Source: Staphylococcus lloydii (GTDB taxonomy: Bacteria; Bacillota; Bacilli; Staphylococcales; Staphylococcaceae). From it: DNA of 64,000 nucleotides. The notes beneath the pieces were generated by a model, which was given only the letters and a program-made list of their open reading frames with translations, made no database searches and was not told the origin of the DNA. Each line of letters opens with the position of its first letter. Position 1 is the stretch's first letter. The translations under genes and the position numbers were made by a program. The stretch is taken from assembly GCF_015775975.1 (NCBI RefSeq), contig NZ_CP064056.1:806001-870000 (forward strand), written 5' to 3'. Shown piece by piece: positions 13,662 to 24,815 of this stretch.

Positions 13662-15017
13662 ATGGCAAAATATTTTGGTACAGATGGAGTTAGAGGTGTA
13701 GCAAATAAAGAATTAACACCTGAACTTGCATTTAAACTAGGTCGTTATGGTGGCTATGTATTAGCACACAATAAAGGACAAAAACATCCAAAAGTTTTAG
13801 TAGGTAGAGATACTAGAGTTTCTGGAGAAATGTTAGAAGCAGCACTTATTGCTGGTCTAACATCAATCGGTGCAGAGGTTATGCGTTTAGGCGTTATTTC
13901 TACACCTGGTGTAGCTTACTTAACGCGTGAAATGGAAGCAAGCTTAGGCGTAATGATTTCTGCTTCACATAACCCTGTTGCAGATAATGGTATAAAATTC
14001 TTTGGTTCAGATGGTTTCAAATTATCAGATGATCAAGAAAACGAAATCGAGCAATTATTAGAACAAGAAAATCCTGATTTACCAAGACCGGTAGGGGAAG
14101 ATATTGTGCATTGTTCTGATTACTTTGAGGGTTCTCAAAAATATATCAGTTACTTAAAATCAACTGTAGACGTTGATTTAGATGGTATGAAAATTGCCCT
14201 TGATGGAGCAAATGGTTCAACATCATCACTAGCGCCATTCTTATTTGGTGATTTAGAAGCTACTACGGTAACAGTAGGCTGTAACCCTGATGGATATAAT
14301 ATCAACGAAGGCGTAGGTTCAACTCATCCTGAAACACTTAGTAAAACAGTTGTTGAATCTGAGGCAGACTTTGGCCTAGCTTTTGATGGTGATGGTGACC
14401 GTCTTATCGCAGTCGATGAAGAAGGTAATATCGTTGATGGAGACCAAATTATGTTTATTATTGGTCAAGCAATGGCTAAAAATCAAGAATTGAATAATAA
14501 TATGATTGTCTCAACTGTCATGAGTAATTTAGGTTTTTATAAGGCTTTAGAGAATGTTGGTATTCAATCTAACAAGACTAAAGTGGGCGATCGTTATGTT
14601 GTAGAAGAGATGAGAAGAGGTAATTATAACCTTGGTGGTGAACAATCAGGTCACATAGTACTTATGGATTACAATACTACTGGCGATGGTTTATTAACAG
14701 GTGTACAATTAGCTGCTATCATTAAAATGACTGGTAAAAAACTAAGTCAATTAGCGGCTCAAATGAAAAAATACCCTCAATCATTAGTTAACGTGCGTGT
14801 AACTGATAAATATCGTGTTGAAGAAAACATCGATGTTCAAGAAGTAATGACAAGAGTAGAAGTAGAAATGAATGGTGAAGGTCGTATCTTAGTTAGACCT
14901 TCAGGTACAGAACCTCTTGTACGTGTTATGGTTGAAGCGGCGACAGATGAGGATGCACAACGTTTTGCTCAAACTATCGCAGATGTTGTAGAAGATAAAA
15001 TGGGTTTAGATAAATAA
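13662..15017 (+). CDS. glmM: Phosphoglucosamine mutase
   Basis: A 451-residue alpha-D-phosphohexomutase that interconverts glucosamine-6-phosphate and glucosamine-1-phosphate for UDP-GlcNAc synthesis. The phosphoserine is S102 in ISASHNP, the metal loop is DGDGDR at residues 242-247, and the C-terminal phosphate-binding motif RPSGTEP is present. Start follows AAAAGGAG. Together with glmS (20.8 kb) and the murZ and mnaA genes further on, it covers much of the amino-sugar branch leading to peptidoglycan and teichoic acid. Confidence 0.97.
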   Translation: MAKYFGTDGVRGVANKELTPELAFKLGRYGGYVLAHNKGQKHPKVLVGRDTRVSGEMLEAALIAGLTSIGAEVMRLGVISTPGVAYLTREMEASLGVMISASHNPVADNGIKFFGSDGFKLSDDQENEIEQLLEQENPDLPRPVGEDIVHCSDYFEGSQKYISYLKSTVDVDLDGMKIALDGANGSTSSLAPFLFGDLEATTVTVGCNPDGYNINEGVGSTHPETLSKTVVESEADFGLAFDGDGDRLIAVDEEGNIVDGDQIMFIIGQAMAKNQELNNNMIVSTVMSNLGFYKALENVGIQSNKTKVGDRYVVEEMRRGNYNLGGEQSGHIVLMDYNTTGDGLLTGVQLAAIIKMTGKKLSQLAAQMKKYPQSLVNVRVTDKYRVEENIDVQEVMTRVEVEMNGEGRILVRPSGTEPLVRVMVEAATDEDAQRFAQTIADVVEDKMGLDK

Positions 15018-15023
15018 ATAAAT

Positions 15024-15060
15024 AAAAAGGAACGACGAAATTATTCGTCGTTCCTTTTTT
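15024..15060. terminator. Bidirectional terminator between glmM and mtlD
   Basis: A 16-bp stem (AAAAAGGAACGACGAA against TTCGTCGTTCCTTTTT) with a four-base loop. Runs of A and T on either side let it end transcripts from both converging operons. Confidence 0.9.
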
Positions 15061-15061
15061 A

Positions 15062-16165
15062 TTATAGTACATTATATGCTTTTACAATTTCTGAAGTTAA
15101 TGTGTCATCCGTTTTTGCATAATCTTGTAGGAATTTAGCAACGCCATTTTGAGCAATGTAGTCATTTTTCTCAACTGTTTCTTGGTCATTACTATCATCA
15201 TATTTTAATAACAATGCTGCTAATTTTACTAAAGCATCATGTTTTAAATTATTTTTATATAGATAGTTTAATGGTTTCATTATTCTATCTTGTGGGCCAA
15301 TTTTACGAACAGTACCACGACCAACACGTGTTACTGCATCTGATAAATTAGGATTTTCAAAACGTCCTATGATTTTATCTACGTATTGAGCTTGTTGTTG
15401 CTCAGTAAAATTAAATTCTTTAGTAATATAAGCACTTGTTTCAGCTAATACAGCACGTAGTCCATCTTTTACATTAGCATCTTTCACTGCATCTAATATT
15501 GTTGGTAGTTGATGATATCTACCTGCATAAGCAAGATATGCATGACCTGTATTAACAGTTAGTAGTTTTCGTTCGATGTAAGGTGTTAAGTCATCAACAT
15601 ATTTAATATGATCTAACTCAGGACCATACCATGCATCTTTTTCAACAACCCATTCAAAAAATGGTTCTACAATTACATCTAAGATATTGTCATTTGATTG
15701 TATAGGAACAATACGATCGACAGCTGAGTTAGCAAAGTGAATGTGCTCACCTAACGGGCCTGTAATATCTAAAATTGCTTTTTTAAGCGTATTTGTTGCC
15801 ATAATTGCATTTTCACATGCGACGATATTGACTGGTGTTTCTTTTTCCTTTAAATAAGGAGCAAATGATTTAGCAATGATAGGTAAGATATTAACACCAA
15901 CTGCTGTAGTGATTAAATCTGCTTCTAATACTGCTTGTTTTAATGCTTCAGAAGGTTCACCAGAATATAAAGCATCAACATTATGAACTCTTGTAGTAGT
16001 GTGGTCTTGATCAGCTAAAATAACATCGTATTCATGTTCTTGATCTAAGGCATTGATGATTTCATTGTTGACGTCTGCAAAAGTTACTTTTATATCGTTG
16101 TCAGCTAAAATATAGCCAATAAAGCCTCTACCAATGTTACCAGCACCGAAATGAAGAGCTTTCAT
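15062..16165 (-). CDS. mtlD: Mannitol-1-phosphate 5-dehydrogenase
   Basis: A 367-residue NAD-dependent dehydrogenase that oxidises mannitol-1-phosphate to fructose-6-phosphate. The N-terminal dinucleotide-binding motif is [12 protein letters not shown] and the catalytic helix region [14 protein letters not shown] is present. It is the last gene of the mtl operon; its ATG overlaps the TAA of mtlF by one base (TAATG), so translation is probably coupled. In staphylococci the enzyme also serves mannitol accumulation under stress. Confidence 0.96.
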   Translation of the reverse strand: MKALHFGAGNIGRGFIGYILADNDIKVTFADVNNEIINALDQEHEYDVILADQDHTTTRVHNVDALYSGEPSEALKQAVLEADLITTAVGVNILPIIAKSFAPYLKEKETPVNIVACENAIMATNTLKKAILDITGPLGEHIHFANSAVDRIVPIQSNDNILDVIVEPFFEWVVEKDAWYGPELDHIKYVDDLTPYIERKLLTVNTGHAYLAYAGRYHQLPTILDAVKDANVKDGLRAVLAETSAYITKEFNFTEQQQAQYVDKIIGRFENPNLSDAVTRVGRGTVRKIGPQDRIMKPLNYLYKNNLKHDALVKLAALLLKYDDSNDQETVEKNDYIAQNGVAKFLQDYAKTDDTLTSEIVKAYNVL

Positions 16166-16599
16166 TATGCTTCAGCCTCCTCAAATACTTGTTTGATTTC
16201 CTCTGCAGAATTAGCATTAATAATACGCTCTACATTTTCTTCTTCGCTGAAAGTGATAGCGATTTTAGATAATAATTCTAAATGTTCGCCATCTTTACCT
16301 GCGATACCGACTACGACTTTAACTTCTTCTCCATCCCAATCAACGCCTTCTGGGATTTGTAATAACGTTAAACCAGATTGTAAAACACTTGTTTTAGCTT
16401 CGTCTGTACCATGAGGTATTGCTAAACCATTTCCCATAAATGTAGATACTACTTCTTCACGATCTTTCATTGCTTGAATGTAGTCTTCTGTTACTGCACC
16501 TGCAGATACTAGGGCATTACCAGCTTTTTCGATTGCTTCGTCTCTTGTGCTAACAGACGCATTAATAAATATGTTTTCGTTGCTAAATAATTCAGTCAT
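16165..16599 (-). CDS. mtlF: Mannitol PTS EIIA component
   Basis: A 144-residue phosphocarrier. The phosphorylated histidine is H63 in [12 protein letters not shown], the standard motif of the fructose/mannitol EIIA family. It accepts phosphate from HPr and passes it to the EIIB domain of MtlA. The start follows GGAGTG, and the first bases overlap the end of mtlR by eight bases. Confidence 0.95.
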   Translation of the reverse strand: MTELFSNENIFINASVSTRDEAIEKAGNALVSAGAVTEDYIQAMKDREEVVSTFMGNGLAIPHGTDEAKTSVLQSGLTLLQIPEGVDWDGEEVKVVVGIAGKDGEHLELLSKIAITFSEEENVERIINANSAEEIKQVFEEAEA

Positions 16600-18646
16600 T
16601 TGTATTCACTCCGTTTTGTAATTTTGTTTGTAATTGTTGAAGATAACTTTGTTTCAAAATATTTATAAGTTGTTCTGGTTGTGACATTAAGTTATTTAAA
16701 TTGTCTAGATGATTTACTAATTCGCTTGAAAAATCACTTACAATGCGAGCAGAAATTTCATCTTCAGGAACAAATATACATAATAAATATTGAATTTCAT
16801 GTTGGTCATTTTGATCATTCATAAAGTTGATTGGCTCATTTAATATAGATATTAAAATTATTGGTTTTAAAACCATATCATGTTTTAAATGGGGTAATGC
16901 TAAAGGGTAGGGTTCTAAAACAAAATTTTGCTCCAATGCACGTTGATGAATTAAATCAGCGAATGACATTTTACTTTGTATGACTTTGTGCTCGTATAAA
17001 AATTTCGTTAAATACTTAGTCCAATTTTTAGTCTCTGTATAATCAATATAAACCGAATCAATGAGCTCTAAACCTTTACGCATATAATTTAAAATATCTT
17101 CTTGATTATTTGAATCTATAGGTAGAGGCTGTTGAACAAGATTAGAAATGTTTTTTTGGGGTCTAGCAACATTAATAAAAGCAGAAACATGATTGATATC
17201 TGTTTCAGGTAATAATGGATTCACAGTGATATAAGGTACAGTTATATCTAAATCTACAGTTGAAATAATCGCATCATAGTTATTCAAATTAATATTGGTT
17301 AAATCCCCGACAGACGCTTGTGTCGTGTCAGTAATTTTACTGAAAGTTTGTTGTAGTCTAGTTGCAAGTATTTGACTGGTGCCGATACCACTACTACAAA
17401 CAACGAGTGCATGAAAAGTAGCTTCATTTTCCCTTTGAATAGCACCGCCAAAGTGTAATACGATAAAACCAATTTCGCTGTCTGGAAACGCAAAGTTTGG
17501 CCAAACTTGCCGTAGACTATGACTTACTGTTTCGAATAACACAGGATAGTCTTGTTTAATCATTTCTGTTAATGGATTATACGTTTCAATGTTTGCATTT
17601 AATCTATTAATGGCTGGGATGATATGGAGTTTTAAACCTTCACTTAATGTCTCTCTATTATTAAATGACATTTGTGTTGACTGACTTACAAGATTAATAA
17701 AGTAATCAATTCGTTTTAATTCGTCCTTATCATCTTTAAATATTTCTTCTGAGTCTTTACGTTTTGCGCCACGCAAGTGAATCGTTATGAAACCGATTTC
17801 TGCTTGGTTAAATTGCACGCCATAAATATGTTCTAAATGATGACTTAAAGCCGTAGCTATTTCATGCTCATGCGTTTTTTTAACATCATTGTAAATCTCG
17901 TCATTTAAAGTTACATATTCACCTTTAAGCATGCGTTCGATGCTTAATACAATATGCACAGTCAATGTTAAATAACTTGATTCAGTTAAAGAATAGGGCA
18001 ACCGATCTAAGTGATCCATTAAAATACGTTCAACTTGGAATATTTTATCCATATCTACCATAGATAGTTGATTTTGATTAATAGATTGATAGACGAAATG
18101 ATTTTCTATTACAGAATAAACACTTGTACTATTAAGATTATTTACCATAAGCTGACTTAATAATTCACGCTTTTTAGATTCGGTGCCTTTTAAGTGAACA
18201 CCTTCACCACGTTTTTTTAATAATGTTAATTGGTAATTTTCAAGTTCTTGTGATAATTCATCTAATAGTTTAGTTAAAGTTTGTATTGAAACACCGATTT
18301 CTTGAGCCAAACTATACTGTTTAATTGGCTCATCACTTTGGATTAACGCATACAAAATGATAACTTTTTGTTCTTCGTGAGATAAATCAACAGTGGTTTG
18401 TTGATATAAATAGTTTTTTAAATCATCTATTTGTTGTTTGTTGCCTTCTAATTGAATCCCTTTTTTTGTAACTCGGCTTAACGATAGACCAAATTGCTGT
18501 AGGGAAGATTCAACAGATTTTAACTCCCTATGAATAGTACGAGAGGATACAGCTAAGTTTTGAGCAATATCATAAATAGTGACATATTGACCGTAATATT
18601 TAATTAGCATGTCAATAATATCTTTTTCACGTGTACTCAATAACAT
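16592..18646 (-). CDS. mtlR: PRD-domain transcriptional activator of the mannitol operon
   Basis: A 684-residue multidomain regulator: N-terminal DeoR/Mga-type helix-turn-helix (residues 1-80, [23 protein letters not shown]), two PTS regulation domains with the usual conserved histidines (about 190-400), a GatB/EIIB-like domain (about 410-500, [17 protein letters not shown]) and a C-terminal EIIA-like domain with ALPHLKHD. Phosphorylation on these domains by PTS proteins sets activity in characterised MtlR proteins. GGAGGA precedes the ATG, 32 bases after mtlA. Placed inside the operon it controls, so it is probably autoregulated. Confidence 0.94.
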   Translation of the reverse strand: MLLSTREKDIIDMLIKYYGQYVTIYDIAQNLAVSSRTIHRELKSVESSLQQFGLSLSRVTKKGIQLEGNKQQIDDLKNYLYQQTTVDLSHEEQKVIILYALIQSDEPIKQYSLAQEIGVSIQTLTKLLDELSQELENYQLTLLKKRGEGVHLKGTESKKRELLSQLMVNNLNSTSVYSVIENHFVYQSINQNQLSMVDMDKIFQVERILMDHLDRLPYSLTESSYLTLTVHIVLSIERMLKGEYVTLNDEIYNDVKKTHEHEIATALSHHLEHIYGVQFNQAEIGFITIHLRGAKRKDSEEIFKDDKDELKRIDYFINLVSQSTQMSFNNRETLSEGLKLHIIPAINRLNANIETYNPLTEMIKQDYPVLFETVSHSLRQVWPNFAFPDSEIGFIVLHFGGAIQRENEATFHALVVCSSGIGTSQILATRLQQTFSKITDTTQASVGDLTNINLNNYDAIISTVDLDITVPYITVNPLLPETDINHVSAFINVARPQKNISNLVQQPLPIDSNNQEDILNYMRKGLELIDSVYIDYTETKNWTKYLTKFLYEHKVIQSKMSFADLIHQRALEQNFVLEPYPLALPHLKHDMVLKPIILISILNEPINFMNDQNDQHEIQYLLCIFVPEDEISARIVSDFSSELVNHLDNLNNLMSQPEQLINILKQSYLQQLQTKLQNGVNTND

Positions 18647-18678
18647 AGTCGTATCCTCCAGTAGGTTACTTGATTAAA

Positions 18679-20208
18679 TTAGTTTTGTTCGGTTTTAAGA
18701 TTTTCTAATAATTCATCATATCTTGGTGAATTTAAGAAGTTATCAACTGAGATATGAATTGCTTTAGGTACTTGTTTGATTGCACGGTCAGTTAATTTTT
18801 TCTGAGTGATAACAAGTTGAGCATCGTTAGGTAATTGGTTGATAGCTGTATTTGTGACTTCAACGTCTTGAATACCTGCTTTTTTAAACTTATTACGTAA
18901 CATACTTGCACCCATTGCACTTGAACCCATACCTGCGTCACAAGCAAAGATAACATGGTTAACTTTACTGTAGTCATGGGCATCGACATTTTCAGTATCG
19001 TAGTTGTCTAATAAATCTTCTTCTGAGTCTGCTTCATTGTTGTCAGCAGTAGCCGTTGCTGTAGCAGCACCTTCGCTTCCACCTTGTGATAATTTAGAAG
19101 AGACACTAGATTTTTTACCTTTAGTTTGTTCCATTTGTGCTGTAGCACTTTCTAAATCTTGTTTAGGTTCTTTTGTAAATCTTAGTATTAATGATGATAC
19201 TACAAATGATACTAATGCTGCTAAGAATACGCCTAGTAACATGTGTAATAATTCGCCTTTAGGCGCGTTTAATACGTATACAATAAAGGAACCTGGTGAT
19301 GCCGGACTCTTGAATCCAAAGTCTAACATTGAGAATGTAGCTACACCTGTCATACCACCTAGTATAACAGCGATGAATAGTAAAGGACGCATTAATACAT
19401 ATGGGAAGTATATTTCGTGAATACCACCAAGGAAGTGGATAATACCAGCACCATATGAAGTTGCTTTAGCAGTACCTTTACCAAAGATCATATATGCGAC
19501 TAAGACACCAAGACCTGGTCCAGGGTTTGATTCGATTGTGTATAAAATTGATTGACCAGCGTGTGCTGATTGTTCTGCACCTAGTGGTGTAAATACGCCG
19601 TGGTTGATTGCATTATTTAAGAACACGATTTTAGCTGGTTCAACAATAATACTAACGATTGGTAATAAGTGAGCATGTACTAAAAATTCTACTGCCACTG
19701 ATAAAATATGCATGATAAATTTCATGATAGGAGCTAATAACTCGAATCCTAAAATTGTCATAATAAAGCCTAAAATACCTGCAGAGAAGTTGTTGAATAA
19801 CATTTCAAAACCTTGTGGCGTTCTTGGTTGAACAAATTCATCAGTTTTCTTCATTAACCAACCAACTAATGGTCCCATAATCATAGCACCTAATAACATT
19901 GGTGTTTCTGGTAAAGCTACGATAACACCCATTGTCGCAACTGCAGCTATAATACCTCCACGCATTTCATGGATGAGACGACCACCACTATATGCAATAA
20001 GTAATGGGATTAAATAAGTAATCATTGGACCTGCCAATTGTGATAGGTCTTTATTTGGGAACCAACCGTTATCGATAAAGATAGCGGCGATAAATCCCCA
20101 AGCGATAAAAGCACCGATGTTCGGCATGATCATACTACTTAGGAAAGATCCAAAAGCTTGAACTTTACGGCCAAAACCTTTTTTCTCTTCAGCTTGAGCT
20201 TGTGACAT
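18679..20208 (-). CDS. mtlA: Mannitol-specific PTS EIICB component
   Basis: A 509-residue permease that imports and phosphorylates mannitol. The N-terminal EIIC domain (to about residue 340) has multiple helices and the substrate-site segment GGIHEIYFPYVL. A flexible Ser/Ala/Thr/Glu-rich linker leads to EIIB, whose phosphorylated cysteine is near residue 423 in CDAGMGSSAMG. Start set at the ATG at 20208 with GAGGTG upstream; a GTG at 20217 lies inside that ribosome site. There is no EIIA domain, which is supplied by mtlF. First gene of the operon. Confidence 0.96.
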   Translation of the reverse strand: MSQAQAEEKKGFGRKVQAFGSFLSSMIMPNIGAFIAWGFIAAIFIDNGWFPNKDLSQLAGPMITYLIPLLIAYSGGRLIHEMRGGIIAAVATMGVIVALPETPMLLGAMIMGPLVGWLMKKTDEFVQPRTPQGFEMLFNNFSAGILGFIMTILGFELLAPIMKFIMHILSVAVEFLVHAHLLPIVSIIVEPAKIVFLNNAINHGVFTPLGAEQSAHAGQSILYTIESNPGPGLGVLVAYMIFGKGTAKATSYGAGIIHFLGGIHEIYFPYVLMRPLLFIAVILGGMTGVATFSMLDFGFKSPASPGSFIVYVLNAPKGELLHMLLGVFLAALVSFVVSSLILRFTKEPKQDLESATAQMEQTKGKKSSVSSKLSQGGSEGAATATATADNNEADSEEDLLDNYDTENVDAHDYSKVNHVIFACDAGMGSSAMGASMLRNKFKKAGIQDVEVTNTAINQLPNDAQLVITQKKLTDRAIKQVPKAIHISVDNFLNSPRYDELLENLKTEQN

Positions 20209-20244
20209 AAATTGCACCTCTTTTTTTATTTATTTGTTACTTTC

Positions 20245-20273
20245 ATTGTAAGTGTTTTCAGCTATATAGCCAA
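20245..20273 (-). promoter_or_regulatory. mtlA promoter with overlapping CcpA cre-like site
   Basis: On the minus strand TTGGCT (20273-20268), a 17-base spacer, and TACAAT (20250-20245). The sequence TGAAAACACTTACA (20260-20247) fits the cre consensus TGNAANCGNTNNCA with one mismatch and covers the -10 region, as expected for carbon catabolite repression of mannitol use. Confidence 0.65.
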
Positions 20274-20397
20274 TATTTACTAAAAGTGAATTTGGCACAG
20301 AATTAATGACAACGATGAAAGAGAGAGGGCTGTAGAGTTTGCAATAAAAATAATATTATTAGAATAAAAATATCTTGTTGTATTGTTCATAAATAAT

Positions 20398-20427
20398 TTG
20401 CAATAGCTGCTCAAAACATTGTACAAT
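20398..20427 (+). promoter_or_regulatory. glmS promoter
   Basis: TTGCAA at 20398-20403, 18-base spacer, TACAAT at 20422-20427, about 40 bases upstream of the ribozyme cleavage site. Confidence 0.6.
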
Positions 20428-20464
20428 GATTATTAATGACGAAAGGAGGATAGTGCGAAGTAAA

Positions 20465-20650
20465 ATTAATAAAAGCGCCTGTACAAGTGATGAAATGAAT
20501 TGTTGACTATTTAAAATTTATAACAGAAATTTTAACAGACGATAAATTGAAACTTGTAGACGAGGAGGATAGTTATCGATTATTCGGCGGATGCTATCCC
20601 GGATGTGGCTCATCCGACATCTTATTAAGTAAAACATTAGGGTAACCTAG
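20465..20650 (+). ncRNA. glmS self-cleaving ribozyme (GlcN6P-responsive)
   Basis: The 5' leader of glmS contains the conserved pieces of the glmS ribozyme in order: AAAGCGCC around the cleavage site (predicted between A20474 and G20475), GACGAGGAGGATAGTTATCGA near 20560-20580, TTCGGCGGATGCTATCCCGG near 20582-20602, and GTAAAACATTAGGGTAAC at 20629-20646. These form the known double pseudoknot core and the 3' P3/P4 region. Glucosamine-6-phosphate acts as cofactor, cleavage exposes the mRNA to decay, and glmS is turned down. About 170 bases of leader follow before the start codon. The 5' end and edges are approximate. Confidence 0.93.
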
Positions 20651-20821
20651 TGCACAAAGTTAATAAGTTAGCCTTCGATATTTATAAAAAAATTATTATG
20701 TACAAAGGGATATTTCTGTGCTTTTTTAACGATTACTACGTCAAATAAGCTTTATTTACGTATGTTTTTCTTTAATAATACAGGATATCAAGTGCTTACA
20801 ACATTAGGAGGAAATTTTAAA

Positions 20822-22627
20822 ATGTGCGGAATAGTAGGATATATTGGTTATGACAATGCTAAAGAATTATTATTAGAAGGTTTAGAAAAATTAGAGTACC
20901 GTGGTTATGATTCTGCAGGTGTTGCAGTAGTAAATGATGAAGGTACTACAGTATTTAAAGAAAAAGGTCGTATTGCTGAATTAAGAAAAGTTGCGGACAG
21001 CGAAGATACAGATGGTAACGTAGGTATAGGACATACACGTTGGGCAACTCACGGCGTACCAAACCATGAGAATTCACACCCTCACCAATCAAGTACTAAA
21101 CGTTTTACATTAGTACATAACGGTGTAATCGAAAACTATGAAGAATTACGTAATGAATACTTATCAGATGTGACATTTTTATCAGATACTGACACAGAAA
21201 TTATTGTGCAATTAGTTGAACATTTTTCAAACGAAGGATTGGCAACTGAAGAAGCATTTAGTAAAGTTGTGTCATTATTAGAAGGTTCTTATGCTTTAGG
21301 ATTAATTGATAGTCACGATAAAGATACGATCTATGTTGCTAAAAATAAATCACCATTACTCATTGGAGTAGGAGATAACTTTAATGTCATCGCTTCTGAT
21401 GCCTTAGCTATGATCTCAGTTACTAATCAATATAAAGAAATTCACGACCATGAAATTGTTATCGTGAAACGTGATAGTGTAACGATTAAAGATACTGACG
21501 GTAATGTACAAGAAAGAGATGCATATACGGCACAAATCGATGCATCTGATGCTGAAAAAGGTGTCTATGACCATTACATGTTAAAAGAAATACATGAACA
21601 ACCAGCAGTTATGCGTCGTATTATCCAAGAATATCAAGATGACAATGGCGATTTAAAAGTTGATAAGGAAATCGTTAAAGACGTTTCTGAAGCGGATCGT
21701 ATTTATATTATTGCGGCTGGTACTAGTTACCACGCAGGTTTAGTGGGTAAAGAATTTATCGAAAAATGGGCAGGCGTACCTACAGAAGTACATGTAGCAT
21801 CAGAATTCGTTTATAACATGCCATTACTATCTAAAAAACCATTATTCATCTATATTTCACAATCAGGTGAAACAGCAGATAGCCGTGCTGTACTAGTAGA
21901 AACTAATAAGTTAGGTCATAAGTCTCTAACAATTACAAACGTACCTGGATCTACTTTATCTCGTGAAGCAAACCATACATTGTTACTTCATGCTGGTCCA
22001 GAAATTGCAGTGGCATCTACTAAAGCATATACTGCACAAATCGCAGTGTTATCAATCTTATCGCAAATTGTAGCTAAAGAGCATGGCATTACGACTGATG
22101 TAGATTTATTACGTGAATTAGCTAAAGTTACGACAGCGATTGAAGCGGTTGTTGACGACGCTGACGTAATGGAACAAATTGCTACAGATTTCTTAAGAAC
22201 TACACGCAATGCATTCTTTATTGGTCGTACAATCGACTACAATGTAAGTTTAGAAGGTGCTTTAAAACTTAAAGAAATTTCATACATTCAAGCAGAAGGA
22301 TTTGCTGGCGGTGAATTAAAACACGGTACTATTGCGCTTATCGAAGAGGGTACACCTGTTGTAGCATTAGCAACTCAAGCAAATGTTAACTTATCAATCC
22401 GTGGTAATGTTAAAGAAGTTGTGGCACGTGGAGCTAACCCTTGTATCATTTCTATGGATGGCTTAAATAAAGATGGTGATACTTACGTGATTCCACCTGT
22501 TCATGAATTATTAACGCCATTAGTATCTGTTGTAGCATTACAACTTATCTCTTATTATGCAGCATTGCATAGAGACTTAGACGTAGATAAACCACGTAAC
22601 TTAGCAAAATCAGTTACAGTTGAATAA
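20822..22627 (+). CDS. glmS: Glutamine-fructose-6-phosphate aminotransferase
   Basis: A 601-residue enzyme that makes glucosamine-6-phosphate from fructose-6-phosphate and glutamine. The start must be the ATG at 20822, because the catalytic cysteine has to follow the initiator (MCGIVGYIG); AGGAGG precedes it. The N-terminal Ntn glutaminase domain (1-240) has [11 protein letters not shown] and [10 protein letters not shown]. Two SIS domains follow, with SQSGETADS and the C-terminal KSVTVE end. Controlled by the ribozyme upstream and closed by the palindromic terminator at 22638. Confidence 0.98.
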   Translation: MCGIVGYIGYDNAKELLLEGLEKLEYRGYDSAGVAVVNDEGTTVFKEKGRIAELRKVADSEDTDGNVGIGHTRWATHGVPNHENSHPHQSSTKRFTLVHNGVIENYEELRNEYLSDVTFLSDTDTEIIVQLVEHFSNEGLATEEAFSKVVSLLEGSYALGLIDSHDKDTIYVAKNKSPLLIGVGDNFNVIASDALAMISVTNQYKEIHDHEIVIVKRDSVTIKDTDGNVQERDAYTAQIDASDAEKGVYDHYMLKEIHEQPAVMRRIIQEYQDDNGDLKVDKEIVKDVSEADRIYIIAAGTSYHAGLVGKEFIEKWAGVPTEVHVASEFVYNMPLLSKKPLFIYISQSGETADSRAVLVETNKLGHKSLTITNVPGSTLSREANHTLLLHAGPEIAVASTKAYTAQIAVLSILSQIVAKEHGITTDVDLLRELAKVTTAIEAVVDDADVMEQIATDFLRTTRNAFFIGRTIDYNVSLEGALKLKEISYIQAEGFAGGELKHGTIALIEEGTPVVALATQANVNLSIRGNVKEVVARGANPCIISMDGLNKDGDTYVIPPVHELLTPLVSVVALQLISYYAALHRDLDVDKPRNLAKSVTVE

Positions 22628-22637
22628 TTAAATAGTT

Positions 22638-22680
22638 AAAGGCTGAGACGTATCATATGATACGTCTCAGCCTTTGTTTA
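22638..22680 (+). terminator. Terminator after glmS
   Basis: A perfect 19-bp inverted repeat with no loop bases (arms AAAGGCTGAGACGTATCAT and its complement) followed by GTTTA. The AGGCTGAGAC core is a common staphylococcal terminator type. Confidence 0.8.
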
Positions 22681-23069
22681 TATGTAAATAAGATGCTCAC
22701 TATTATCAATTGTTTTGAGTTATGGTTTGATAAATAAGTATAAAAAAATTGGATATTATAAAATGCACTTTTTTTCTGCTCGAAATTAATGCTAAAATTA
22801 AAATATTAAAGGAAACTAAAATTTTCGATTTTATATTATATTCAAACTAAAAATTTAAATATATTTATAAACAAAGATTGTCTTTATTCGATGTTTCTTT
22901 AATAAGTAAAATTAAGTGAAGCAATTCCACGAATTATAATGAACATGCTTGTTTTGAAAGAAGCATAAGTTTTTGAATTTAAATATTTGTCATGTATGGT
23001 GAGTTTAAATAATTAAATATGACAACAAAGTTGTAGTTTATAGAAAGACTATATAAAGGTGGAATAAAG
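22681..23069 (+). other. Intergenic gap between glmS and an ABC ATPase gene
   Basis: About 390 very AT-rich bases. I see small hairpins (for example ATGCTT/AAGCAT near 22945-22970, and TTGTCAT/ATGACAA near 22985-23026) but no convincing gene, riboswitch or known RNA. It probably holds the promoter of the next gene. Confidence 0.4.
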
Positions 23070-23861
23070 GTGTTAATAGAATTAAGTCATGTAGCGCGCA
23101 AAAAACAAGGTAAAACAATTTTAAAAGATATTAATTGGCAAATTAATGAGGGTGAACGTTGGATGCTCTATGGATTAAATGGGGCAGGTAAAACGACTTT
23201 ATTAAATATCTTGAATGCTTATGAACCGAACACTTCTGGACAACTTTCTTTGTTTGGGATGCAACCAGGTAAAAAAGGATATTCTGCAGATAATGTGAGA
23301 CATCAAATAGGTTTTGTATCAAATAGTTTGATGAATCGATTTCAAGATGGTGAAGTTGTATTAGATGTAGTTATTAGTGGCGCTTTTAAATCTATAGGAG
23401 TCTTCCAACAAGTTACAGAAGAACAACGCAAAACGGCTAAAAATTTATTAAAACAATTGAATATGAGTCAATTTGAAAATCAATATTATGGGTATTTATC
23501 TACTGGAGAAAGACAACGTGTACTTATAGCTAGAGCTTTAATGGACAAACCTAAATTGTTAATATTAGATGAACCTGCATCTGGCCTAGATTTTATATCT
23601 CGAGAAGAAGTATTACAGTCATTAGAACAAATGTATGCCGATAATCCCGAATTAGCGGTTATTTACGTGACACATTTTGTAGAAGAAATTACTCAGAATA
23701 TAGATTATGGCTTTTTATTAAAAGATGGGCAATGTTATGAAAGTGGACCTATTGATACAATATTAACGAGTGACATGTTGTCTGAATTCTTTAATAAGCA
23801 AGTGAAAGTGGCTTATCAAAACAATCGATACGCATTATTTATGAATGAACTAATTAAATAG
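23070..23861 (+). CDS. ABC transporter ATP-binding protein (YlmA/ModF-like)
   Basis: A 263-residue stand-alone nucleotide-binding domain. Walker A is GLNGAGKT (residues 35-42), the signature is LSTGERQR, Walker B is LLILDEPASGLD and the switch histidine is in VIYVTHFVEE. No membrane partner is encoded nearby, as with B. subtilis YlmA. Its role is unknown; a soluble ATPase or a component working with a distant permease are both possible. The GTG start is preceded by AAAGGTGG. It is 18 bases upstream of the HAD gene, so the two are likely co-transcribed. Confidence 0.85.
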   Translation: MLIELSHVARKKQGKTILKDINWQINEGERWMLYGLNGAGKTTLLNILNAYEPNTSGQLSLFGMQPGKKGYSADNVRHQIGFVSNSLMNRFQDGEVVLDVVISGAFKSIGVFQQVTEEQRKTAKNLLKQLNMSQFENQYYGYLSTGERQRVLIARALMDKPKLLILDEPASGLDFISREEVLQSLEQMYADNPELAVIYVTHFVEEITQNIDYGFLLKDGQCYESGPIDTILTSDMLSEFFNKQVKVAYQNNRYALFMNELIK

Positions 23862-23878
23862 TTGGAGGAAACCAAAAT

Positions 23879-24733
23879 ATGAACGATGTTAAAGCAATAT
23901 TTTTAGATATGGATGGTACAATTTTACATAAAAATAACTTAGTGAGTGAACAAAGTGCGTCAATCATTAGTACCTTAAGGGAAGCGGGTTATAAAGTATT
24001 TTTAGCGACTGGAAGATCACACGATGAAATAAAATATCTTGTGCCGAATAATTTTGAGGTCGACGGTATTATTAGCTCTAATGGTACATTAGGGGTAGTG
24101 CATGATGAAATTATTTTCCAACATAGTTTATCGCTAAATAGTGTTAATGAAATCGTCAGACGTGCACAAGAACAACATATATATTATGAAGTTTTTCCTT
24201 TTGAAGCACAACGTGCTATTTTAAAAGAAGATCGTGAATGGACTACGGCAATGCTTCAAGGAGACGTGCCACCTGGTAATGTTGGTGAGAGCGAATGGTC
24301 TTCAAGAAAAGATGCATTAGAACACAAAGTGAATTGGGTGTCTAATATTGATTTTAATAGTTTTTCAAAAATATACTTATTTGCTACTGATTACGATGCG
24401 ATTACGCAGCTTAGAGCACAGCTCGTTGAAGATCAAGATGAATTACAAATTACCGTTTCAAATTCTTCTCGCTATAATGCAGAAACAATGGCATATAATG
24501 TCGATAAAGGAACCGGTATTAAAGAAATGATTGAACATTTTGGTATACAGCAACATGAAACATTAGTGATAGGAGATAGTGATAATGATAGAGCAATGTT
24601 TGCTTTTGGTCATTATACAGTTGCAATGAAAAACGCACGTCCAGAAATTCAGGCGCTCGCTCAAGAAGTAACGTCTTTAACTAATGAAGAAGATGGTGCA
24701 GCATTATATTTGCAAGATAAATTTTTAATCTAA
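23879..24733 (+). CDS. HAD-superfamily phosphatase, Cof/YkrA type
   Basis: A 284-residue haloacid dehalogenase-type hydrolase of the Cof-like subfamily IIB. The nucleophile motif is FLDMDGTIL (D10, D12), motif II is LATGRS and motif IV is VIGDSDNDRAMF. Members dephosphorylate sugar phosphates, flavin mononucleotide or similar small metabolites; the substrate cannot be assigned. GGAGGAAAC precedes the ATG. Second gene of a two-gene unit ended by a bidirectional terminator. Confidence 0.88.
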   Translation: MNDVKAIFLDMDGTILHKNNLVSEQSASIISTLREAGYKVFLATGRSHDEIKYLVPNNFEVDGIISSNGTLGVVHDEIIFQHSLSLNSVNEIVRRAQEQHIYYEVFPFEAQRAILKEDREWTTAMLQGDVPPGNVGESEWSSRKDALEHKVNWVSNIDFNSFSKIYLFATDYDAITQLRAQLVEDQDELQITVSNSSRYNAETMAYNVDKGTGIKEMIEHFGIQQHETLVIGDSDNDRAMFAFGHYTVAMKNARPEIQALAQEVTSLTNEEDGAALYLQDKFLI

Positions 24734-24777
24734 TATGTAGCTGTGAAAGGCGACACAAAAGTTAAATTATGGCATAC

Positions 24778-24813
24778 AAAAAACCTGCAAAGTAAATACT
24801 TTGCAGGTTTTTA
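24778..24813. terminator. Bidirectional terminator
   Basis: AAACCTGCAAAGTA pairs with TACTTTGCAGGTTT; A-run on the left and T-run on the right serve the two converging genes. Confidence 0.9.
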
Positions 24814-24815
24814 AA

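Noticed and set aside
19004-19420. 138-codon plus-strand ORF inside mtlA
   Set aside because: It is the shadow of the mtlA coding frame on the opposite strand, with no ribosome site, and mtlA is unambiguous there.
20650-20760. Terminator hairpin between the glmS ribozyme and the glmS start (GCACA near 20652 with TGTGC near 20717)
   Set aside because: Only five bp with a loop of about 60 bases; too weak to claim.
22681-23069. Riboswitch or RNA gene in the long gap after glmS
   Set aside because: Only short, low-complexity hairpins and no conserved block that I recognise.
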